64,000 nucleotides of DNA from Oscillospiraceae bacterium (GTDB lineage: Bacteria > Bacillota > Clostridia > Oscillospirales > Oscillospiraceae). Positions 58,101 to 64,000 of this stretch are shown one piece after another. The DNA lies in assembly GCA_017501695.1 (NCBI GenBank), contig JAFVWL010000005.1, forward strand, positions 1-64,000. The letters are read 5' to 3'. The notes under the pieces are model-generated. The model did no database searches. It had not been told where the DNA came from and saw nothing but the letters and a program-made list of their open reading frames with translations. Every line of letters starts with the position of its first letter. Position 1 is the stretch's first letter. Position numbers and translations under genes: made by a program.

Positions 58101-59350
58101 GCTACGCAGAAGCAAAAGCAAGATACGCATCCCTGGGGGTGGACACCGACGCTGCCATCGCCCGGCTGAAGACTGTCCCCGTAGCCCTGCATTGCTGGCA
58201 GGGTGACGATGTGCGGGGCTTCGACACGGACCCCAATAAGCCCCTGACCGGCGGCATTCAGACCACCGGCAATTATCCCGGCCGTGCCCGGACACCTGAA
58301 GAGCTGATGGCGGATATCGATCAGGTCATCCGTCTGGTGCCCGGTCAGGTGAAGATGAACCTCCACGCCAGCTACGCCATCTTTGACGAAGAGAATCCCT
58401 GGGTAGACCGGGACAAGCTGGAGCCCAAGCACTTCCAAAAGTGGGTGGATTTCTGCAAGGAGCGGGGCCTGGGCTGTGATTTCAATCCCACCTTCTTCTC
58501 CCATCCCAACTGCGACCCCCTGACTCTGTCCAGCCCCAATGAGCAGACCCGGAAATTCTGGGTGGAGCACGGCAAGGCTTCCGTTCGGATCTCCCAGTAC
58601 CTGGCGGAAGAACTGGGCCAGCCCTGCGTCATGAACATCTGGACCGGTGACGGCTTCAAGAATGTGCCCGCGGACCGGATCGGACCCCGTCTGCGCTACA
58701 AGCAGTCCTTTGACGAGATCCTCTCCGAACCCTTTGATCCGGAGATGGTTTATCCCTGCGCAGAGAGCAAGGTCTTCGGCATCGGTGTGGAAAGCTACAC
58801 TGTGGGCTCCGCTGAGTGGTGCCTGAAGTATGCCGCTTCCCGTCCTGACTGCATCAGCCTTATGGACAACGGTCATTATCACCCCACGGAAGTGGTTTCC
58901 GACAAAATTTCCGCAATTCTGGCCTATGACAAGAAGATGGCCCTCCATGTGACCCGGGGCGTCCGCTGGGACTCCGACCATGTGGTCCTGTTTGATGACG
59001 AGACAAAGGAGCTGTGCAAGGAGATCGTCCGCTGTGACGGCCTGGATAAGGTCTTCATCGCTCTGGACTATTTCGACGCTTCCATCAATCGGATCTCCGC
59101 CTGGGTCACCGGCTTCCGGAACCTGCAGAAGGCCCTGCTGTTCGCCCTGCTGGAGCCCAACGCCGAGTTGAAGAAGCTCCAGGACGAAGGCAACTGGACC
59201 AAGCTCATGGTCATGCTGGAGGAGCAGAAGACCATGCCCTTCGGCGAGATTTGGGATGAATACTGCCGTGTCTGCGGCAAGCCTGTGGACGGTGCCTGGT
59301 TCCCTGAGATCGAGAAGTATGAGCAGGAAGTCCTCTCCAAGCGTCATTAA
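58097..59350 (+). CDS. rhaA: L-rhamnose isomerase
   Basis: 417 residues (E. coli 419). Isomerises L-rhamnose to L-rhamnulose with Mn/Zn. Conserved stretches: ALHCWQGDDVRGFD near 32, LHASYAIFDEE, CDFNPTFFSHPNCDP, NIWTGDGFKN (near 180), SLMDNGHYHPTEVVS (metal His and Asp, near 255) and RGVRWDSDHVV (near 290). The ATG overlaps the rhaB stop. fucO follows after 30 bases. Confidence 0.97.
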   Translation: MSYAEAKARYASLGVDTDAAIARLKTVPVALHCWQGDDVRGFDTDPNKPLTGGIQTTGNYPGRARTPEELMADIDQVIRLVPGQVKMNLHASYAIFDEENPWVDRDKLEPKHFQKWVDFCKERGLGCDFNPTFFSHPNCDPLTLSSPNEQTRKFWVEHGKASVRISQYLAEELGQPCVMNIWTGDGFKNVPADRIGPRLRYKQSFDEILSEPFDPEMVYPCAESKVFGIGVESYTVGSAEWCLKYAASRPDCISLMDNGHYHPTEVVSDKISAILAYDKKMALHVTRGVRWDSDHVVLFDDETKELCKEIVRCDGLDKVFIALDYFDASINRISAWVTGFRNLQKALLFALLEPNAELKKLQDEGNWTKLMVMLEEQKTMPFGEIWDEYCRVCGKPVDGAWFPEIEKYEQEVLSKRH

Positions 59351-59380
59351 TTAAAATATTATATACAGGAGGAAAACATT

Positions 59381-60523
59381 ATGGCAAACCGTTTTGTGTC
59401 CAACGCTATTTCTTACCACGGCAAGGGTGCTATCCAGGAGATCCCCGGTCTTGTGGCCGCCAAGGGCTTCAAGAAGGCCTTTATCGCCACCGACCCCGAT
59501 CTGGTGAAGTTCGGTGTCACCAAGAAGGTCACCGACATTCTGGATGCCAATGGCATGGCCTATGAGGTCTATTCCGACATCAAGCCCAACCCCACCATTG
59601 AAAATGTCCAGTCCGGTGTTGCCGCTTACAAGGCCTCCGGTGCTGACTATATGATCACTGTGGGCGGCGGTTCCTCCATGGATACCGGCAAGGCCATCGG
59701 CATCATCATCAACAACCCCGAGTTCGAGGATGTCCGTTCTCTGGAAGGCGTTGCCCCCACCAAAAACCGCACTGTCTATACCATCGCCGTTCCCACCACC
59801 GCCGGCACCGCCGCGGAGGCCACCATCAACTATGTCATCACCGATGTGGAGCGGAAGCGGAAGTTCGTCTGCGTGGATGTCAACGACATTCCCGACATCG
59901 CCATTGTCGATCCCGATATGATGGCCACCATGCCCAAGGGCCTGACCGCCTCCACCGGTATGGATGCCATGACCCATGCCATCGAGGGCTACACCACCAA
60001 GGCTGCCTGGGATCTGCCCGACTGCCTGAACCTGGAAGCAATCCGCCTCATCGCCAAGAGTCTCCGGGGTGCCGTGAACAACGAGCCCGCCGGCCGCGAG
60101 GGCATGGCTCTGGGCCAGTTCGTCACCGGCATGGCCTTCTCCAATGTTGGCCTGGGCATCGCCCACTCCATTGCCCATACCCTGGGTGCCGTGTACGATA
60201 CCCCCCACGGTGTGGCCTGCGCTATGATGCTGCCCATCGTTATGGAGTTCAACGCGGATGTCACCGGCGAAAAGTATAAGGCCATTGCTGAAGCCATGGG
60301 TGTGGATACCACCGGCATGGATCAGGCTGCTTACCGCAAGGCCGCTGTGGATGCCGTCCGTCAGCTCAGCGTGGATGTGGGCATCCCCACCAAGCTGCCC
60401 GCCATCAAGGAAGAGGACCTGGAATTCCTGGCTCAGTCCGCCTATGCCGATGCCTGCGCCCCCGGCAACCCCAAGGAAGCCTCCGTTGAGGATATGAAGA
60501 CTCTGATCCGTCAGCTTATGTAA
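59381..60523 (+). CDS. fucO: Lactaldehyde reductase, iron-containing alcohol dehydrogenase
   Basis: 380 residues (E. coli FucO 382). Reduces L-lactaldehyde, a product of rhamnulose-1-phosphate cleavage, to 1,2-propanediol with NADH. Group III Fe-dependent fold: GGGSSMDTGKAIG near 97-109 (NAD), PTTAGTAAEAT, MDAMTHAIEGY (metal Asp and His near 196-200) and GIAHSIAHTLGAVYDTPHG (metal His residues near 263-277). RBS AGGAGG. The third operon position suits regeneration of NAD during rhamnose fermentation. Confidence 0.95.
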   Translation: MANRFVSNAISYHGKGAIQEIPGLVAAKGFKKAFIATDPDLVKFGVTKKVTDILDANGMAYEVYSDIKPNPTIENVQSGVAAYKASGADYMITVGGGSSMDTGKAIGIIINNPEFEDVRSLEGVAPTKNRTVYTIAVPTTAGTAAEATINYVITDVERKRKFVCVDVNDIPDIAIVDPDMMATMPKGLTASTGMDAMTHAIEGYTTKAAWDLPDCLNLEAIRLIAKSLRGAVNNEPAGREGMALGQFVTGMAFSNVGLGIAHSIAHTLGAVYDTPHGVACAMMLPIVMEFNADVTGEKYKAIAEAMGVDTTGMDQAAYRKAAVDAVRQLSVDVGIPTKLPAIKEEDLEFLAQSAYADACAPGNPKEASVEDMKTLIRQLM

Positions 60524-60531
60524 CCAATTCC

Positions 60532-60553
60532 GCCGGGCGGTTTGCCGCCCGGC
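60532..60553 (+). other. Intra-operon hairpin between fucO and rhaD
   Basis: Perfect 9-bp stem GCCGGGCGG/CCGCCCGGC with loop TTTG and no T tract. It may stabilise upstream mRNA or block 3' decay, rather than end transcription. Confidence 0.6.
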
Positions 60554-60571
60554 ATCCAAAAGAGGTATATC

Positions 60572-61387
60572 ATGAAGAATATTCTTACTGCTCCCTTCGT
60601 GGAGGAAATGCGGAAAACCACCGCCAATATGTACCGCCTGGGCTGGGACGAGCGCAACGGCGGCAACATCAGCTATATGCTGGATGAAAATGAGGTAGGG
60701 GAGTACCTGGACCTGAACAGCGTGATCCGTACCATTCCCCTGGGCTTCGATGCCGCTTCCATCATCGGCAAGATCTTCATCGTCACCGGCACCGGCAAAT
60801 ATTTCAAGAACGTCAACGATGATCCGGAAACCAACCTGGGTATCGTCCGCATCGCCGCCGACGGCAAGACCGCGGAGCTTCTGTGGGGCTATAAGGACGG
60901 AGGCAGATTTACTTCCGAATTCCCCGCCCACCTGATGAGCCACATGGCAAGACTCAGCGTGGATCCTGAGAACCGGGTGGTCATGCACTGCCATCCCACC
61001 TACACCCTGGCCATGAACTATGTCCATGAGCTGGACGAGAAGAAGTTCACCCATACCCTGTGGGAGATGTGCACCGAGTGCATCGTGGTGTTCCCCGATG
61101 GCGTGGGCGTCCTGCCCTGGATGCTCTGCGGCACCAATTCCATTGGCGAGGCTACCGCTGAGAAGATGAAGGAATTCCGGCTTGTGGTCTGGGGTATGCA
61201 CGGCATTTACGGTGCCGGCAAGACCATGGACGAGACCTTCGGTCTGATCGAAACCGTGGAGAAGGCGGCTCAGATCTATATGCTGACCGCCCACCTGCCC
61301 AGAGTCAACACCATCAAGGACGAAGAGATGGTGGAGCTGGCGGAATTCTTCGGTGTCAAGTATCGGAAGGATTTTCTGAATCTGTAA
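60572..61387 (+). CDS. rhaD: Rhamnulose-1-phosphate aldolase
   Basis: 271 residues (E. coli 274). Cleaves L-rhamnulose 1-phosphate to dihydroxyacetone phosphate and L-lactaldehyde. Zn-dependent class II aldolase: WDERNGGNISYMLDE near 24-38 (phosphate site), VTGTGKYFKN, VMHCHPTYTLAMNYV (Zn His pair near 139-141), and the third His in VWGMHGIYGAG (near 208). The start is ATG 60572 with AAAAGAGG upstream; an upstream in-frame start would enter the hairpin. Last gene of the rhamnose operon. Confidence 0.95.
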   Translation: MKNILTAPFVEEMRKTTANMYRLGWDERNGGNISYMLDENEVGEYLDLNSVIRTIPLGFDAASIIGKIFIVTGTGKYFKNVNDDPETNLGIVRIAADGKTAELLWGYKDGGRFTSEFPAHLMSHMARLSVDPENRVVMHCHPTYTLAMNYVHELDEKKFTHTLWEMCTECIVVFPDGVGVLPWMLCGTNSIGEATAEKMKEFRLVVWGMHGIYGAGKTMDETFGLIETVEKAAQIYMLTAHLPRVNTIKDEEMVELAEFFGVKYRKDFLNL

Positions 61388-61401
61388 TTCGGCAACAGGG
61401 G

Positions 61402-61432
61402 ACCGGACGGCACAAAGCTGTCCGGTTCTTTT
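61402..61432 (+). terminator. Terminator of rhamnose operon
   Basis: 10-bp stem (ACCGGACGGC/GCTGTCCGGT, one G-T pair), then TCTTTTC. Confidence 0.75.
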
Positions 61433-61504
61433 CATAAAAATAACCTCTTTCAATTCTTCTGTAACCGTGCTATAATAATTAAAAAAATATAAGGAAGGAA
61501 TTTT

Positions 61505-62878
61505 ATGGCACAGGGAAATAAACAGGATATGGGCAGCGGCAGCGTGAAAAAGCTTATGGTCCAGATGGCGGTGCCTGCCATCTGCGGTCAGGTAGTGAAC
61601 CTGCTGTACAATGTGGTGGACCGGATCTATATCGGTCATATTCCGGAGATCGGCGGCACGGCTCTGACCGGCGTAGGCTTGTTCACTCCGATCCTCATGC
61701 TGATCACGGCCTTTGCCATGCTGGCCGGTGCCGGCGGCGCGCCCCGGGCTGCCATTGCCATGGGCAAGGGAGACAGGGATGGAGCGGAAAAGATTATGGC
61801 CAATTGCTTCACGGTCCTGCTGGGGCTTTCCGTGGTCCTGACTGCGGTGTTCTGGTTTGCCGCACCCACGCTGCTGCGGCTTTTTGGCGCCAGTGACGCC
61901 ACGCTGCCCTATTCTGTGGCCTACGGGCGCATTTATATTCTGGGCAGTGTGTTCGTACTGATCGTCATGGGCATGAATACCTTTATCACCACCCAGGGCT
62001 TTGCCAAATTCAGTATGCTGACCACCGTTATCGGCGCCGGAATCAACATCGTCCTGGACCCGATTTTTATTTTTGTGTTTGGCATGGGTGTAGAAGGCGC
62101 GGCTTTGGCAACAGTCCTGAGTCAGACGGTCAGCGCGGTCTGGATCCTGACTTTCCTCACGGGCAAAAAGACCATTTTGAAGCTGAAGCTTTCCAATATG
62201 CCTCTGGATCCTAAGGTAATCCTGCCCTGCTTGGCCCTGGGCATTTCCTCTTTTGTAATGGTCTCCACGGAAAGTATCCTGTCCATCAGTTTCACTTCCA
62301 GCCTGCAGCGGTTCGGCGGTGATCTGGCGGTGGGTGCCATGACGGTGCTGACCTCCATCAACCAGCTTGTGACCATGCCCCTGTCCGGCGTGTGCCAGGG
62401 TGGTCAGCCCCTGATCAGCTACAATTACGGCGCGGGGAAGCTGGACCGGGTGAAGGAAGCCTTCTTCTGCCAGTTCGGGATCTGCGTTGCCTATACCACC
62501 GCGTTCTGGCTGCTGCTGATGATCTTCCCCAATGTGTTCGCCGGGATATTTACCAATGATACGGCACTGGTGGACTATACCGCCTGGGCTCTGCGGATCT
62601 TCCTGGCAGGCGTGTTCTCCGTGGGCTTCCAGATTAGCTGCCAGCAGGCTTTTATGGCCCTGGGGCAGGCGAAGGTCAGTCTGCTGCTGGCCTGCCTGCG
62701 GAAGCTGATTTTGCTGATCCCTCTGATTTTCATTCTGCCTCTGTTTATGGAGGACAAGGTTTTTGCCGTATTTGTGGCCGAGCCCGTATCGGATATTCTG
62801 GCCGCTGTCGTTACAACCGCTACCTTCTTCGTCTTCTTCCGGAAGCTGATGAAGGGCAGCCACACCGGAAAGGAGTAA
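61505..62878 (+). CDS. MATE-family efflux transporter
   Basis: 457 residues with twelve predicted membrane helices in two halves. N-terminal MATE pattern LMVQMAVPAICGQVVNLLYN and VDRIYIGHIPEIGGTALTGVGL; the second half has MTVLTSINQLVTMPLSGVCQ, then GGQPLISYNYGAGKLDRVKE, the typical duplicate motif. Likely a Na+ or H+ driven exporter of organic cations or drugs; the substrate is unknown. The start ATG has AAGGAAGGAA upstream. A TATAAT lies at 61471-61476 with a poor -35. It is followed at 4 bases by the AIM24 gene. Confidence 0.93.
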   Translation: MAQGNKQDMGSGSVKKLMVQMAVPAICGQVVNLLYNVVDRIYIGHIPEIGGTALTGVGLFTPILMLITAFAMLAGAGGAPRAAIAMGKGDRDGAEKIMANCFTVLLGLSVVLTAVFWFAAPTLLRLFGASDATLPYSVAYGRIYILGSVFVLIVMGMNTFITTQGFAKFSMLTTVIGAGINIVLDPIFIFVFGMGVEGAALATVLSQTVSAVWILTFLTGKKTILKLKLSNMPLDPKVILPCLALGISSFVMVSTESILSISFTSSLQRFGGDLAVGAMTVLTSINQLVTMPLSGVCQGGQPLISYNYGAGKLDRVKEAFFCQFGICVAYTTAFWLLLMIFPNVFAGIFTNDTALVDYTAWALRIFLAGVFSVGFQISCQQAFMALGQAKVSLLLACLRKLILLIPLIFILPLFMEDKVFAVFVAEPVSDILAAVVTTATFFVFFRKLMKGSHTGKE

Positions 62879-62882
62879 ACGA

Positions 62883-63653
62883 ATGTATCAGATCAAGAAC
62901 TTTTTCGACAACGATGATGTGAAGATCATCGATTCCAAAGGTGGATTTTCCGTTGTGGAATATCAGCGGGATCTGAGTGTTACGCCCAGCAACGCTGCTC
63001 TGGCCTACTACTGCAACGCTATGAATGTGCGTAAGCGCCAGGTGGTCATTGACCTGTCCAAGGCTCCCGTAACAGTTCAGGCCGGGGCTATGCAGTGGTC
63101 CGCCGGTGATGTCAACGCCACCACCGGTGTCAAGGGTGTCGGTGATTTCTTCGGTAAGGCTCTGCGGGGCAGTGTAACCGGCGAATCCGCCATTAAGCCC
63201 GAGTATACCGGCAGCGGCACCCTGGTGCTGGAGCCTACCTACAAGCACATCCTGCTGCTGGACGTGGCAGACTGGAACGGCTCCATCGTGCTGGATGACG
63301 GCTTGTTCCTGGCCTGCGAATCCACCCTGACTCACAAGGCGGTGGCCCGGTCCAATTTCTCCTCTGCTGTGGCCGGCGGGGAAGGCCTGTTCAACCTGGG
63401 CATCAGCGGCAAGGGCATTCTGTGCCTGGAATCCGCCTGCCCCCGGGAAGAGCTGATTGAGATCACCCTGAACAACGATGTGCTGAAGGTGGACGGCAAT
63501 ATGGCCATCGCCTGGAGCGGCAGCCTCAGCTTCACCGTGGAACGCTCCGGCAAGAGCCTCATCGGCTCCGCGGCATCCGGCGAGGGCCTGGTGAATGTGT
63601 ACCGGGGCACCGGCAAGGTCCTGCTGGCGCCTGTCCGGGATGGCATCGTGTGA
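62883..63653 (+). CDS. AIM24/TIGR00266-family protein
   Basis: 256 residues of beta-rich sequence with several Gly repeats. Residues about 60-80 (SKAPVTVQAGAMQWSAGD), GKALRGSVTGESAIKPEYTG and GEGLFNLGISGKGILCLES are typical of the AIM24 (tryptophan RNA-binding attenuator-like fold) family. The function in bacteria is not established. RBS AAAGGAG. It is coupled to the MATE gene, and a PHP-domain gene starts 4 bases after its stop. Confidence 0.87.
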   Translation: MYQIKNFFDNDDVKIIDSKGGFSVVEYQRDLSVTPSNAALAYYCNAMNVRKRQVVIDLSKAPVTVQAGAMQWSAGDVNATTGVKGVGDFFGKALRGSVTGESAIKPEYTGSGTLVLEPTYKHILLLDVADWNGSIVLDDGLFLACESTLTHKAVARSNFSSAVAGGEGLFNLGISGKGILCLESACPREELIEITLNNDVLKVDGNMAIAWSGSLSFTVERSGKSLIGSAASGEGLVNVYRGTGKVLLAPVRDGIV

Positions 63654-63657
63654 TCCT

Positions 63658-64000
63658 ATGATTGCCAATTACCATGCCCACACCTGGCGGTGCAACCACG
63701 CCGTCGGCAGGGAAGAGGACTATGTTCAGGCGGCGATTGCCCGGGGTCTGAAGATCTTCGGCTTCTCGGACCATACGCCGTACCCCTTTCCCTGGTATTA
63801 TTATTCCTGGTTCCGGATGAAGACCGGGGAACTGGGAGACTATACTGCCACAATATGGGACCTGAAGCAGCGGTACCGGGATTCGTTGGAGATCCACATC
63901 GGCCTGGAAGCGGAGTATTATCCCGGCTCTTTTCCGGAGCTGGTGGCGCTTTTGAAGGATCACCCTGTGGAGTATCTGATCCTGGGACAGCATTTCCTGG
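63658..64000 (+). CDS. PHP-domain phosphoesterase (histidinol-phosphatase-like), 3' end missing
   Basis: Only the first 114 residues are in the window. NYHAHTWRCNH (residues 4-14) is the first PHP metal motif; GFSDHTPYP (near 35-43) and GLEAEYYPG (near 82-90) provide further metal ligands. This order matches the HisK-type PHP histidinol phosphatases of Firmicutes, but related PHP phosphoesterases look similar. No his genes are visible, so the substrate is open. The ATG is four bases after the AIM24 stop, without a strong ribosome binding site. Confidence 0.8.
   Translation, partial: MIANYHAHTWRCNHAVGREEDYVQAAIARGLKIFGFSDHTPYPFPWYYYSWFRMKTGELGDYTATIWDLKQRYRDSLEIHIGLEAEYYPGSFPELVALLKDHPVEYLILGQHFL

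Noticed and set aside
59351..62863. 1170-codon stop-free frame on the minus strand across fucO, rhaD and the MATE gene
   Set aside because: Striking in length but antisense to three well-supported genes; the translation is Gly/His/Gln-rich without motifs, as expected from C/G-ending codons in the real genes.

Overview
The window looks like chromosome of an anaerobic gut clostridium, most likely Oscillospirales (Oscillospiraceae or Ruminococcaceae). The evidence is indirect. The gene set combines pyruvate:ferredoxin oxidoreductase, a type III glutamine synthetase, a citrate/aconitase/isocitrate dehydrogenase half-TCA module with a LeuA-like (Re-type) citrate synthase, a choloylglycine (bile salt) hydrolase, L-arabinose and L-rhamnose catabolism, SpoIID-like and peptidoglycan-binding proteins, a membrane-anchored serpin and moderately high G+C. 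No rRNA, CRISPR array, prophage or complete insertion sequence is visible. Many promoters match the TTGACA-17-TATAAT consensus, and many units end in strong hairpin-plus-T terminators.

Layout. 1-2501: 3'-truncated PFOR on the minus strand. 2.7-7.2 kb: comM, a small AT-rich membrane protein and thiI, flanked by two distantly related single-pass membrane proteins. 7.4-11.3 kb: tRNA-Thr(CGT), a heterodimeric ABC exporter, then a composite inverted-repeat (REP/MITE-like) element. 11.4-12.6 kb: ECF sigma factor fused in frame to an unknown domain. 12.7-15.4 kb: tRNA-Ser(GGA) and an orphan TraG/VirD4-like ATPase. 15.5-18.6 kb: unknown protein, membrane-anchored EEP-fold hydrolase and CLC transporter. 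18.7-20.6 kb: GT2 glycosyltransferase, a very small independent transcription unit and a PgsA-like synthase. 20.7-22.9 kb: three-gene minus-strand set of peptidoglycan-binding/SpoIID-like proteins. 23-27.7 kb: asnB, a lipoprotein, pyk and a CarD-family regulator.

27.8-33 kb: a four-gene operon of Re-citrate synthase, FCD-type GntR regulator, aconitase and isocitrate dehydrogenase, which would make 2-oxoglutarate from acetyl-CoA and oxaloacetate. A palindrome lies at its promoter. 33-38.5 kb: bile salt hydrolase, alpha/beta hydrolase, EIIA-Glc-like protein, FUSC-type membrane protein and a DUF2079 membrane protein. 38.8-42.5 kb: tRNA-Pro(CGG), a small membrane protein overlapping a mini M50 protease, the radical-SAM/DUF2344 pair and a zinc-ribbon protein. 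42.5-47 kb: ECF sigma factor translationally coupled to a membrane serpin, tRNA-Pro(GGG), four 11-bp tandem repeats and type III glutamine synthetase.

47-51.9 kb: L-arabinose operon (ribulokinase-like, esterase, araA, REP element, araD). 51.9-53.9 kb: Y-family polymerase with its YolD-like partner. 53.9-56.4 kb: lipoprotein and class II galT. 56.6-61.4 kb: rhamnose operon rhaB-rhaA-fucO-rhaD. 61.5-64 kb: MATE transporter, AIM24-family protein and a truncated PHP-domain protein. Pentose and deoxyhexose breakdown feeds glycolysis (pyk) and PFOR, and the half-TCA branch with the glutamine and asparagine synthetases draws carbon into amino acids.

The least explained items are the sigma factor with a built-in second domain and its own internal start signal, the sigma-serpin operon, the orphan coupling-protein-like ATPase, the 29-codon transcription unit and the 11-bp repeat array. 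No wholly new multi-gene system could be demonstrated from sequence alone.
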